A DNA stretch of 30,700 nucleotides, from NCBI GenBank assembly GCA_964431965.1, contig CAYSLU010000067.1:1-30700 (forward strand), written 5' to 3'. Shown piece by piece: positions 14,838 through 23,133 of the stretch (its first letter is position 1; each line of letters opens with the position of its first letter). This DNA is from CAYSLU01 sp964431965 (GTDB taxonomy: Bacteria; Verrucomicrobiota; Kiritimatiellia; CAIKKV01; CAYSLU01). Made by a program: the position numbers and the translations under genes. Below the pieces are notes generated by a model. That model saw nothing but the letters and a program-made list of their open reading frames with translations. It searched no databases and had not been told where the DNA came from.

Positions 14838-15799
14838 CGCTGCTCGAAACGGCGAAAGAGAAGTGGGTCGGAACGGTCGGAACGGTCACCATCGGAGCCG
14901 ATGCGGCCGCGGGCGGCACCCGCACGTCGGTCGTCACGGTGGGCGGAGAGAGCGGCCTGCCGTTCATGAGGTTCGACGGGCAGACGCCGAACCGCCCCGT
15001 GGTGGCCATGGAGATCTGGGACCGGCTTCCCGATGACTGGCCCGATCCGCTCATGTCGGCCCTGGGCAGCGCCGTCAAGAGCCCGGTCGACTGGGCGCGC
15101 GCATGCGTCGAGCAGCACGGCGCCGAGATGCTGTGCCTCCGCCTGATGAGCACGCACCCGGACCTGGGCGACACCGGCCCCACGCAGGCCGCGGACACCG
15201 TGAAGGCGATCCTCAAGGCGACCGGCGTTCCGCTCATCGTCTGGGGCTGCGACCAGCCGGAGAAGGACAACGCGGTCCTGCCGGTGTGCAGCCAGGCGGC
15301 GGCCGGCGAGCGGTGCCTGTTCGGCGTCGTGACCGAGGATAACTACAAGACGCTCGTCGTCTCCTGCCTCGCGGACGGACACTGCATCATCGCGCTCAGC
15401 CCGATCGACATCAACATCGCCAAGCAGGTGAACGTCCTGGTGACCGACATGGGCTTCCCGCTCGATCGCCTGGTGATGTACCAGACCACGGGTGCCCTGG
15501 GCTACGGGCTCGAATACACCTACTCGATCCAGGAGCGCGGACGCCTGGCGGCGCTCGGCGGAGATCGGCTCATGTCGCCGCCCGTGATCTGCATGGTGGG
15601 CCAGGAGGCCTGGCGCACGAAGGAGGCTCGGGCCACGGCCGAGGAGCTGCCCGGCTGGGGCAGCGAGAAGGATCGCGGGCTATACTGGGAGCTTGCGACG
15701 GCCGCCCCGCTGCTGCAGGCCGGCAGCGACATCATGGTGATGCGCCACCCGGCCGCCGTATCGGCGCTCAAGGCGCATATCAAGCAGTTGATGAGCTAG
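14834..15799 (+). CDS. acsD: Corrinoid/iron-sulfur protein small subunit
   Basis: 321 aa, ATG 14834 overlapping the acsF stop by ATGA. It shows the AcsD/CdhD fold: FMRFDGQTPNRPVVAMEIWDRLPDDWP near 50-75, CLRLMSTHPDLGDTGP near 101-116, VWGCDQPEKDNAVLP, and the Gly-Tyr-Gly-rich TTGALGYGLEYTYSIQERGR region. The TIM-barrel small subunit pairs with AcsC and closes over the corrinoid. No cofactor-binding Cys cluster is expected. Length matches bacterial AcsD (about 320). Twenty-four bases separate it from acsE. Confidence 0.95.
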   Translation: MTLLETAKEKWVGTVGTVTIGADAAAGGTRTSVVTVGGESGLPFMRFDGQTPNRPVVAMEIWDRLPDDWPDPLMSALGSAVKSPVDWARACVEQHGAEMLCLRLMSTHPDLGDTGPTQAADTVKAILKATGVPLIVWGCDQPEKDNAVLPVCSQAAAGERCLFGVVTEDNYKTLVVSCLADGHCIIALSPIDINIAKQVNVLVTDMGFPLDRLVMYQTTGALGYGLEYTYSIQERGRLAALGGDRLMSPPVICMVGQEAWRTKEARATAEELPGWGSEKDRGLYWELATAAPLLQAGSDIMVMRHPAAVSALKAHIKQLMS

Positions 15800-15823
15800 G
15801 CAGTCAGCACACACGGAGGATCT

Positions 15824-16636
15824 ATGTACGTCATCGGGGAACGAATCAACGGCATGTTTCAGGCCATCGGCGATGCCATCACGGCCAAGGATAAGAAGCC
15901 GGTCCAGGAAATGGCGGAGCGCCAGCTCGCGGCCGGCGCCGACGCGCTCGACATCAATGTCGGCACCCGCGTCCCGAAGGCCGAGCGCGGCGCCGCGATG
16001 GAGTGGCTCGTGGACACGGTCCGCGAAGTCACCACCGCAACCCTGTCGATCGACACCCCGAGCCTGGCGACCATGCGCACCGGCCTGGCCCGGGCGTCGG
16101 CCAAGGGCCGCGGCATCATCAACTCGACGACCGGCCAGGCCGACAAGCTGGACGGATTCATGAAGCTGGCGCACGAGTTCCACGCCGGCATCGTCGGGCT
16201 CTCGATCGACGAGAACGGCGTGGCGTCCACGCCGGAGGCCAAGCTCGAGATCGGCATGCGGACGCTCGCGTCCGCCGCGGAGAACGGGGTTTCGGCCGAC
16301 GACGTCTACCTCGATCCCATCATCCTCCCGCTCAACTGCGCGCAGGCGGCGCCCGCGATCGTCCTGCAGACGATCGCGCAGTTCAAGATGCTCTCGGATC
16401 CGGCTCCGCACGTGGTCATCGGACTCAGCAACCTGAGCCAGGGAGCCAGCGAGCGATCGCTGATCAATCGGATCTTCCTGGCGATGGGCATCGCCGCCGG
16501 GCTGGACGCCTCGATCCACGACCCGCTTGACGAGGAGCTGACGAACAGCATGATCACGGCGGAGCTGCTGCTGAACAAGACGATCTACAGCGACTCCTAC
16601 CTGTCCGCCTACCGGAAGAGCAAGACGGTCCGCTAA
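15824..16636 (+). CDS. acsE: Methyltetrahydrofolate:corrinoid/iron-sulfur protein methyltransferase
   Basis: 270 aa with GGAGG 7 bases before ATG 15824. A pterin-binding TIM barrel: N-terminal IGERINGMF, DINVGTRVP near 43-51, D77 in LSIDTP, N100 in IINSTTG, D164 in YLDPIILP and N203 in GLSNLSQG. These correspond to the folate-contacting Asp and Asn residues of the Moorella enzyme. It transfers the methyl group of methyl-H4folate to Co(I) in AcsC/AcsD. It is the last gene of the operon, followed by a strong palindrome. Its dependence on methyl-H4folate implies that a methyl branch exists elsewhere in the genome. Confidence 0.96.
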   Translation: MYVIGERINGMFQAIGDAITAKDKKPVQEMAERQLAAGADALDINVGTRVPKAERGAAMEWLVDTVREVTTATLSIDTPSLATMRTGLARASAKGRGIINSTTGQADKLDGFMKLAHEFHAGIVGLSIDENGVASTPEAKLEIGMRTLASAAENGVSADDVYLDPIILPLNCAQAAPAIVLQTIAQFKMLSDPAPHVVIGLSNLSQGASERSLINRIFLAMGIAAGLDASIHDPLDEELTNSMITAELLLNKTIYSDSYLSAYRKSKTVR

Positions 16637-16675
16637 CGGGCCTGCGCTCCCCGGGGGCCGGTCCCGGGCTCTCCA

Positions 16676-16707
16676 CCGGCCACGGCGGCGCGCGCCGCCG
16701 TGGCCGG
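16676..16707. terminator. Perfect 32-bp palindrome between convergent genes
   Basis: The 16 bases from 16676 (CCGGCCACGGCGGCGC) are followed immediately by their exact reverse complement to 16707. It would fold as a very stable hairpin of about 14 pairs in either transcript. It lies 39 bases after acsE and 25 bases beyond the stop of the convergent P-loop/DRTGG gene. There is no T-run on either side, so it may act as a bidirectional hairpin terminator or RNA-end stabiliser rather than a textbook intrinsic terminator. Confidence 0.7.
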
Positions 16708-16732
16708 CTCGCATCCGCCCCGGACGGAGCCG

Positions 16733-17827
16733 CTACTCCTTCAGGACGTCCAGGATGCGCGCCACGTTCACATGCCGGGGAATCAGGTCTACCGCACAGT
16801 CGATGCGGTCCTGGTCGGTCGGCGTGATCTTGTACACGCGCGCGCGCAGCAGTGAGGCCACGCTGTATGTATCTCCGCCCACGGCCAGGGTCGGCAGGTG
16901 GAACTCGCGGATCAGCTTCAGCGTCTCCTCGTCCGGCCGGTGGCCGCCGGTGAGCACCAGCCCGGACACCGTCAGGCTGTCCTTGCCGCCGATCATGTGC
17001 GCGCGCAGACACGCCTTGATCACGTCGCTGCGATCCCCGGGCGTGATGACCAGCGTGCGGCCGGTGATGTAGCGGATCATGTTCACCGCCTGCATGGCGC
17101 CGATGATCGTGGACGTCACGCGGTGGTGCAGGTGCTCCGCCCCGCCGAGCATCTCCCCGTCCATCCCGGTGAAGACCTGCTCGGCCGTGGGGCAGGACAG
17201 CTCCTCCTGGTACGGCACAATGCCGAAGATCTCGACGCCGCGGGGCGGCAGGCTCTTGTGCAGAGCGGCCGATATCCGGTCGTACTTGGCCGGCCGGGTC
17301 TTGCTCACCACGATCCCGATCATCCGGGCCTGCTGCGCCCGGATGAACGTGGAGCACAGGATCGTCTCGTCGATCGTCCGCCCGATGCCGGCCTCGACCA
17401 CCAGCAGCACCCGCGCATCGACGTGCCGCGCGACATCGGCGGCCGACAGGTTCAGGCACGCCCCCATGGCGACATTTCCCATCCCCTCGAGGACGATCAC
17501 ATCGTGGCCTGAGGACAGGCGCTCGACATCCTGCGCGATCTGCGCCAGCAGCTCCTCGCTGCGCGGGGCCCCGACCTCCTTCTCCACGTGCCCCCGGCCC
17601 ACCGCCACGGCCAGCGCCGCCGTGTCGTTGACCGAGTCGCCCAGCACGCGCGCCACGACCCGCGCGTCGTCGTGCAGGAGACCGTCGTCGTCCTTCGAAA
17701 AATGCTGCCCCAGCGGCTTCAGATAGGCGGTGCGCAGCCCGATCCGGCGCATCTCGTGGAGCAGCCCCAGCGCCAGCGTCGTCTTGCCCACGTTCCGTTC
17801 GGTCCCCACGATGTACAGCGGCTTCAC
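16733..17827 (-). CDS. P-loop (AAA_26) plus DRTGG domain protein, Pta N-terminal-like
   Basis: 364 aa from GTG 17827, which places the P-loop GTERNVGKTT at residues 8-17; upstream in-frame ATGs would add sequence without homology. Residues 1-200 are a dethiobiotin-synthetase-like domain (AYLKPLGQHF, VIVLEGMGNVAMGACLNL, VLLVVEAGIGRTIDE, GIVVSKTRP). Residues about 210-325 are a DRTGG domain (MIRYITGRTLVITPGDRSDVIKACL, SGLVLTGGHRP, LPTLAVGGDTYSVASLL). The same pair forms the N-terminus of long phosphotransacetylases, where it acts as an allosteric module, but the acetyltransferase domain is absent. The COG0857-type stand-alone version has no proven function. Being convergent with the acetyl-CoA operon makes a link to acetyl-CoA/acetyl-phosphate control attractive but unproven. 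Confidence 0.85.
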   Translation of the reverse strand: MKPLYIVGTERNVGKTTLALGLLHEMRRIGLRTAYLKPLGQHFSKDDDGLLHDDARVVARVLGDSVNDTAALAVAVGRGHVEKEVGAPRSEELLAQIAQDVERLSSGHDVIVLEGMGNVAMGACLNLSAADVARHVDARVLLVVEAGIGRTIDETILCSTFIRAQQARMIGIVVSKTRPAKYDRISAALHKSLPPRGVEIFGIVPYQEELSCPTAEQVFTGMDGEMLGGAEHLHHRVTSTIIGAMQAVNMIRYITGRTLVITPGDRSDVIKACLRAHMIGGKDSLTVSGLVLTGGHRPDEETLKLIREFHLPTLAVGGDTYSVASLLRARVYKITPTDQDRIDCAVDLIPRHVNVARILDVLKE

Positions 17828-18005
17828 GGTGTGTCGATTCCCTTCTCGGTCTCGGGCCGTCGTTCGGTTCGTTCCGCGCACCAGCTTGGGCCAAGATACC
17901 AGAACGCCCATGCCAATCAAAGACGGTTCGCGCCCCGGCTCTATGCGCTTGCCTCGGCGCCGGCACGGGACTAAGGTGGCGCCAGCAAACACCGGAGGAA
18001 TGAGC

Positions 18006-18296
18006 ATGCACGTGGTGATGGTACATGTGAAGGTGAAGCCCGAGCGGATACCGGAGTTCATCTCTGCAACCCGCGCGAATCGCGAGCAGTCCGTCAAGGA
18101 GCCCGGCAACCGCCGCTTCGATATCCTGCAGTCGCCGGCGGACCCGGCCACCTTCTTCCTGTACGAGGCCTACGCCACGCCGGAAGACTCGGCCGCGCAC
18201 AAGAAGACCGCCCACTACCAGGTGTGGCGGGACGCAGTCGCCAGCTGCATGGCGGAGCCGCGACGAGCCGTTCCGTACCACGACGTGTGCCCGTGA
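18006..18296 (+). CDS. ABM-domain monooxygenase-like protein
   Basis: 96 aa. ATG 18006 is chosen because GGAGG (17994-17998) is 7 bases upstream, while ATG 18000 almost touches it. The ferredoxin-like ABM fold is recognised from MVHVKVKPERIPEFISATRANREQSVKEPGN, RFDILQSPADPATFFLYEAYATPEDSAAHKKTAHYQVW. This is the pattern of LsrG/YgiN-like and small-quinone monooxygenases. The usual histidine (AAHKKTAHY) is present. It precedes the disulfide-reductase gene by 55 bases on the same strand, so both may be co-transcribed. The substrate cannot be predicted; LsrG-like proteins in anaerobes often have no known partner. Confidence 0.82.
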   Translation: MHVVMVHVKVKPERIPEFISATRANREQSVKEPGNRRFDILQSPADPATFFLYEAYATPEDSAAHKKTAHYQVWRDAVASCMAEPRRAVPYHDVCP

Positions 18297-18351
18297 GCAG
18301 GCCGTGCCGCGGCCTTCCTCCGCCCGAACCCCAAACCAGACGGTGAATCGC

Positions 18352-20001
18352 ATGAAGATCGTCATCATCGGCGGAGTCGCGGCCGGTGCGTCGGCGGCCG
18401 CGCGCGCCCGACGCCTCAACGAGCAGGCCCGGATCGTCATCCTCGAGCGCGGCCCGCATATCTCATACGCCAGCTGCGGCCTGCCCTATCACATCGGCGG
18501 GGTCATCGAGGACCGCGGCGACCTCCTGGTTCAGACGCCGGAGAGCCTGAAGGCATCCCTGGCCATTGAGGCCCGGGTCGGACACGAAGCGACCGACATC
18601 CGCCGCACGGAGCGGGTCGTCCGCGTCAGGCAGGCCGACACCGGCGCCGAGTACGATGAGCCGTACGACTACGTGATCCTCTGCCCGGGCGCCACGCCGA
18701 TCCGGCCGCCGCTTCCCGGGATCGACCTCCCCCTCGTCCACGTCTTGAGGGACGTCCGCGACATGGACGCCATCATCGCCGCCGTCCGGGGTGGCGCACG
18801 ACGCGCCGCTGTGATCGGGGCCGGCTACATCGGAGTCGAGGTGGCCGAGAACCTGCGCCACCGCGGTCTCGACGTCGATCTTGTCGAGATGGCCGACCAG
18901 GTCATGCCGCCGCTCGACCGCGAGATGGCCGCCTGCCTCGAGAGCCACCTGGCCGAGCACGGAGTCCGGCTTCACCTGGGCCGCGCGGCAACCGGGTTCC
19001 GGGCATGTGACGGACGAATCGTCGTCGAACTCGGAGGCGCCGATCCCATCACGGCCGACCTGGCGATCCTGTCCGTCGGCGTGCGGCCCGATACGGCGCT
19101 GGCGCGCCGGGCGGGGCTCGACGTGGGCGCGCTCGGCGGCATCACGGTCGACCGCCACATGCGGACGTCCGATCCCCGGATCTACGCGGCTGGCGACGCC
19201 GTGGAGGTCCCGGACGCCGTGACCGGTCACCCAGCGCTCCTCCCGCTCGCCGGACCCGCCAGCCGCCAGGGCCGGATCGCAGCCGAGAACGTCTGCGGCC
19301 GGGACACGACCTACGCCGGGACGCAGGGAACGGCGATCGTGAAGATCTTCGACATGACCGCCGCCATGACCGGCGCGTCGGAGAAGGCGCTCTGTCGGCG
19401 CGGGATTCCCTTCCGGAAAGTCTACGTGCACCCCGCGGGACACGCCGGCTACTACCCGGGCACGGCGCAGATGCACCTCAAGCTGATCTTCGCTCCGGAG
19501 CAAGGCCTGTTGCTCGGCGCTCAAGCCGTCGGCTACGACGGCGTGGACAAGCGCATCGACGTACTCGCCACGGCCATCCGGGCGAAGCTCACCGTGTACG
19601 ACCTCGAGCAGCTCGAGCTCGCTTACGCGCCGCCCTACGGCTCGGCCAAGGATCCCGTCAACATGGCTGGCTTCGTGGCGGCCAACCTGTTGCGAGGCGA
19701 CGTCGCGTTCTGGCACTCCGAGGACTATCCCGCCTGCACGGCGAACGGACTCGTGGTGGACGTCCGCGGCCCGGCGGAGTTCGCCTCATGGCACATACCA
19801 GAGGCTCGGAACATTCCGCTCGGCAAGCTGCGCGCCGAGCTGGGCAGCCTGCCCCGTGACAAGCCGGTGTACCTTTACTGCAAGGTGGGGTTCCGCAGCT
19901 ACCTGGCCTATCGGATTCTCAGACAATCGGGCTTCGAGGCTGTGGCGACGCTGGCCGGCGGGCTCACCACGTTCCAGGGGTTTCACCGCCGTACCGCCTG
20001 A
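18352..20001 (+). CDS. CoA-disulfide reductase-like flavoprotein with C-terminal rhodanese domain
   Basis: 549 aa from ATG 18352. The N-terminal FAD Rossmann motif is VIIGGVAAGASAAARARR (residues 4-21). The single redox Cys C42 in SYASCGLPY is that of CoA-disulfide/polysulfide/NADH-oxidase-type reductases. The NAD(P) motif is VIGAGYIGVEVAENL near 155-170, followed by IYAAGDAVEVPD (second FAD contact) and the dimerisation domain with HPGHAGYYPG-like sequence. Residues about 465-545 are a rhodanese domain with LVVDVRGPAEF and the persulfide cysteine C510 in YLYCKVGFRS. Both redox cysteines are kept. Such fusions reduce CoA disulfides, CoA-persulfides or polysulfide and protect anaerobes against oxygen or sulfur stress. 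The ribosome site is weak (CGGTGAATCGC). Confidence 0.9.
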   Translation: MKIVIIGGVAAGASAAARARRLNEQARIVILERGPHISYASCGLPYHIGGVIEDRGDLLVQTPESLKASLAIEARVGHEATDIRRTERVVRVRQADTGAEYDEPYDYVILCPGATPIRPPLPGIDLPLVHVLRDVRDMDAIIAAVRGGARRAAVIGAGYIGVEVAENLRHRGLDVDLVEMADQVMPPLDREMAACLESHLAEHGVRLHLGRAATGFRACDGRIVVELGGADPITADLAILSVGVRPDTALARRAGLDVGALGGITVDRHMRTSDPRIYAAGDAVEVPDAVTGHPALLPLAGPASRQGRIAAENVCGRDTTYAGTQGTAIVKIFDMTAAMTGASEKALCRRGIPFRKVYVHPAGHAGYYPGTAQMHLKLIFAPEQGLLLGAQAVGYDGVDKRIDVLATAIRAKLTVYDLEQLELAYAPPYGSAKDPVNMAGFVAANLLRGDVAFWHSEDYPACTANGLVVDVRGPAEFASWHIPEARNIPLGKLRAELGSLPRDKPVYLYCKVGFRSYLAYRILRQSGFEAVATLAGGLTTFQGFHRRTA

Positions 20002-20021
20002 CGTCGGGGCGGAGCCCTGCG

Positions 20022-21104
20022 CTACAGGCGCCCCAGGTCCCGATACGCCCGGAGCAGCTCGATCACGCTCCCGTACGGCGTATCGGCCTGGATGTTGTGA
20101 GCCGTGCAGAAGATGTAGCCAGCCCGGCCGCGCACCGCCTCGACGACCCGACCGACCTCCGCGCGGATCTCCGCGGCACTCCCCTTCGGCATGGTGTGCT
20201 GGATGGAGATGCCGCCCTGGAAGCAGAGGCGGTCGCCATACCGACGGACGAGCGTGTGCAGGTCCATTCCCGGAGCCTCCGGCTGCAGCGACTGGAGGAT
20301 GTCGAGCCCGGCGTCGGCCATATCGGGCACGATCTCCGATACCGCCCCGCAGGTGTGGTGCATGCTCCGCGCGCCGGCGGACCGCACGAGCGATACATAC
20401 TCCCGGAATCCCGGCAGCAGGAAGCGCCGCCACATGTCCGCGGAGACCAGCAGCCCGCGCTGCGATCCGAAGTCGTCACCCGTCAACACGATGTCAATGG
20501 CGCCGTGCGCCGCATCGAGGATCCGCTCGAGGTAGCCGGCGTAGAACCGGCGGATCCGCGCGAATAGGGCGTCCGCCAGCGCCGGCTCCAGCGCGAGGTC
20601 GGTCAGTACGTTCTCCATCCCCCGCAGATACATGGCCGGCTTCAGCTGTGCCACGCGGTTGAGCCGGTCGCCCATGAAGACCACCACCCGCCCCGCCGAT
20701 CGGACCGCCTCGCACTGGCGCGCGATCCCGGAGTAGTCGAACCAGTCCGGGGACGGCCAGCCGGCGTATGCATCCACCTCCTCGGGCGACCGGGCGTCAG
20801 CCAGCGGCGACTCGAGCACTTCCTCGTACGACTCCACGCCCTCCGCCGCCGGAACCGCGACGGCGATCCGCCTCACCCCCCAGGTATCGCGATCATCCGG
20901 CAGCCGCGGGCCCACGTAGCCGGGCCCCGCGATGTACCGAAAATCGACATCCCACTCATCGAGAAAGCGGGCTACGGGCGCGCCGGTTCGGGCCTCGATG
21001 GCGGCGATCATCCCCTTCGAGGCCCAGAAGTCCGCGGGGATGCGATCCGCCGGCTCCCGGCGCAGAGTCCGGAAGACGCGCTCGCGCGAGTCCATCGCGC
21101 TCAT
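20022..21104 (-). CDS. Uroporphyrinogen decarboxylase (URO-D) superfamily protein
   Basis: 360 aa from ATG 21104, overlapping the stop of the NRAMP gene by ATGA. Recognised from GDDFGSQRGLLVSADMWRRFLLPG (about 209-232), MHHTCGAVSEIVPDMADAGLDILQSLQ, RLCFQGGISIQHTMPKGS and YIFCTAHNIQADTPY. The H250-x-C252 pair plus C333 (80 residues between the cysteines) resembles the zinc site of MtaA/MtbA-type corrinoid:CoM methyltransferases. HemE lacks such a site. Members close to this one are abundant in Planctomycetes/Verrucomicrobia-like genomes with unknown substrates. It is not expected to be HemE. A methyl-transfer or corrinoid link is inference. Confidence 0.82.
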   Translation of the reverse strand: MSAMDSRERVFRTLRREPADRIPADFWASKGMIAAIEARTGAPVARFLDEWDVDFRYIAGPGYVGPRLPDDRDTWGVRRIAVAVPAAEGVESYEEVLESPLADARSPEEVDAYAGWPSPDWFDYSGIARQCEAVRSAGRVVVFMGDRLNRVAQLKPAMYLRGMENVLTDLALEPALADALFARIRRFYAGYLERILDAAHGAIDIVLTGDDFGSQRGLLVSADMWRRFLLPGFREYVSLVRSAGARSMHHTCGAVSEIVPDMADAGLDILQSLQPEAPGMDLHTLVRRYGDRLCFQGGISIQHTMPKGSAAEIRAEVGRVVEAVRGRAGYIFCTAHNIQADTPYGSVIELLRAYRDLGRL

Positions 21105-23011
21105 GGGGTGGCCCCTCGTGCGGCCAGCGCCGGCTGGGCCTTCTCGGTGCCGCCGCTGCGCACGACGAGGACCGGAACCTGAACCGCGTGCCGGACGCGC
21201 GAGACCGTCTGGCCGAACACGATATCCCCAAGCCCGCGATGTCCGTGAGATCCCATGACCAGCAGGTCGAAGCCGGCCTCTTCCGCGCACTGCACGATCC
21301 CAGCCGCCGGGTCGCCGTGCCGGAGCATGGTCTCCACCGGCCGGTCCGCGTCCTCGATCTCCCGCGCGAGCTGCTCGAGATAGGCCGCGTCCTCCGTGCC
21401 GTGCTGGCTCTGGCTGTCGCTGCCGAACAGCATCGCCCCGGGCGTCACCACCACGTGCACCAGCGTGAGCTTCGCCTGGCCGCGGCCGGCGAGGGCGAGC
21501 GCGGCCGACACGATCTCGGAGTCGCCCTCGGCGTGCTGAAGCGCCACGCCGATGTTCCGGAACTGGACCGGGCGAATGCCGGCGGCCACCGTGCGGCCGG
21601 CCGTCATGACGCCGCTCTCCCACGTGGGTCCGGGCCGGAACAGCGGCTTGAACATCACGACCGCCATCACGGACCCCACGCCGGCGATGCCGGCCAGCGC
21701 CAGCGCCCACACCCAGAGCGGTCGCCCCGCCATGGCGCCCGTGAGCGTCTCGCCCACCAGGTACACGTTCAGCGAGACGATGACCGCCGCCGCCAGCCAG
21801 GCCAGCGCCTTCACCCACAGCGGATTCGCGAACAGCCCCATCTTGCGCCGGTCCGATGTAAAGTGGATCAGCGGAACCACGGCAAACGGCAGCTGAAGGC
21901 TGAGCACCACCTGTGACAGAATCAGCAGCTTATAGATCCCCTTGTCTCCGGCCAGGACAATGGCAATCACAGCCGGCGTCAGGGCCACGCTGCGCGTGAC
22001 GAGTCGACGGAGCCACGGGCGCAGGCGGATGTTGAGGAACCCCTCCATGACGACCTGCCCCGATATCGTGCCTGTCAGCGTGGAGCTCTGTCCCGACGCC
22101 AGCAGCGCAATGCCGAACGCCACCGGCGCGACCTGGCTCCCCAGGATGCGGCTCAGCATCTGGCTGGCCTCCCCGATCTCCGTGACCACAATCCCGTTGG
22201 CCCAGAAGTCCGCTGCCGCCATGATCACGATGGATGCGTTCACGAGGAAGGCCCCGTTCAGCGCGATGACCGTGTCCAGCAGGTTGAACTTGCACGCTTC
22301 GCGCTTGCCGGTGAGCGTGTTTGCCACGGCCCGCGACTGCACGAGCGACGAGTGCAGGTACAGGTTGTGCGGCATCACGGTCGCCCCGATGATGCCGATC
22401 GCGATGTAGACGGCGCCGGACGGCAGGCTCGGCACCAGGCCGCCGACCACGCCGCCCCAGTCCGGCTTCGCCAGGAAGACCTCGATGAAGAAGCACGCCC
22501 CGATGGTCCCGACCATCATCACGATGAACGCTTCCATCTTCTGGACCCCGAAGCGCTGGATCACCAGGAGGAGGAACGTGTCCAGGGCGGCGATGGCGCA
22601 GCCCCACAGCAGGGGCAGACCGAACAGCAGCTGGAGCCCGATGATGGTGCCCAGAACCTCAGCGAGATCGGTGGCGGCAATGGCGATTTCGGCGAAGAGC
22701 CAGAGAAGCCCGTTGAGCGCCCGGGGGTACTCTCTCCGGCAGCCTTGCGCCAGGTCGTAGCCGGTCACAATGCCCAGGCGCGACGCCAGCGTCTGCAGCA
22801 GCAGCGCCATCAGGTTGGACATCACGAGCACCCAGAGCAGCGCGTATCCGAACCGGGCGCCGCCCTCGATGTCCGTCGCCCAGTTCCCCGGGTCCATGTA
22901 CCCGATGCTTACCAGGTACGCCGGCCCGACGAATGCCATGAAGCGCCGGAACCATCCCCGGCGCTGCACGTTGACCTTGGCTCCGCCCGCCCCCCGCTCT
23001 TCCGCTTGCAT
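21101..23011 (-). CDS. NRAMP metal-ion transporter fused to a universal stress (UspA) domain
   Basis: 636 aa from ATG 23011, preceded by GAGGAG 9 bases upstream; a GTG start at 23047 has less support. Residues about 25-460 are an NRAMP (MntH-like) transporter of about 11 membrane helices, with the metal-binding DPGN at 40-43 in GYMDPGNWATD and MPHN at 213-216 in TVMPHNLYLHSS. Both are required for Mn/Fe transport. Residues about 480-625 form a UspA domain ending with the ATP-type signature GSHGHRGLGDIVFGQTVSRVRHAVQVPVLVVR. NRAMP-Usp fusions exist but are uncommon; the cytoplasmic Usp part could gate transport by nucleotide. The 3' end overlaps the URO-D start, so both are co-translated. Substrate (Mn, Fe, possibly Ni or Co) is not certain. 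Confidence 0.92.
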   Translation of the reverse strand: MQAEERGAGGAKVNVQRRGWFRRFMAFVGPAYLVSIGYMDPGNWATDIEGGARFGYALLWVLVMSNLMALLLQTLASRLGIVTGYDLAQGCRREYPRALNGLLWLFAEIAIAATDLAEVLGTIIGLQLLFGLPLLWGCAIAALDTFLLLVIQRFGVQKMEAFIVMMVGTIGACFFIEVFLAKPDWGGVVGGLVPSLPSGAVYIAIGIIGATVMPHNLYLHSSLVQSRAVANTLTGKREACKFNLLDTVIALNGAFLVNASIVIMAAADFWANGIVVTEIGEASQMLSRILGSQVAPVAFGIALLASGQSSTLTGTISGQVVMEGFLNIRLRPWLRRLVTRSVALTPAVIAIVLAGDKGIYKLLILSQVVLSLQLPFAVVPLIHFTSDRRKMGLFANPLWVKALAWLAAAVIVSLNVYLVGETLTGAMAGRPLWVWALALAGIAGVGSVMAVVMFKPLFRPGPTWESGVMTAGRTVAAGIRPVQFRNIGVALQHAEGDSEIVSAALALAGRGQAKLTLVHVVVTPGAMLFGSDSQSQHGTEDAAYLEQLAREIEDADRPVETMLRHGDPAAGIVQCAEEAGFDLLVMGSHGHRGLGDIVFGQTVSRVRHAVQVPVLVVRSGGTEKAQPALAARGATP

Positions 23012-23050
23012 GAACCGCTGCTCCTCGTAGCGCCCGCCGGCCGGCACCCA

Positions 23051-23079
23051 TTGATCGCATCGCGAACGCGGGATACTAT
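23051..23079 (+). promoter_or_regulatory. Candidate promoter for the alpha/beta hydrolase
   Basis: TTGATC at 23051-23056 and TACTAT at 23074-23079 (each 4 of 6 to consensus) are separated by 17 bases in the 122-base divergent intergenic region. The predicted transcription start near 23086 leaves a leader of about 48 bases with the ribosome-binding site GGGAGG. Confidence 0.4.
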
Positions 23080-23133
23080 ACGGGCCGCATGGAGCTTTGG
23101 CCAGCCGCGGCCCAACCGCACAGGGAGGATGGC

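Noticed and set aside
20006..20034. Stem GGGGCG/CGCCCC between the reductase and URO-D stops
   Set aside because: Six pairs with a 17-base loop and no T-run; too weak to call a terminator.
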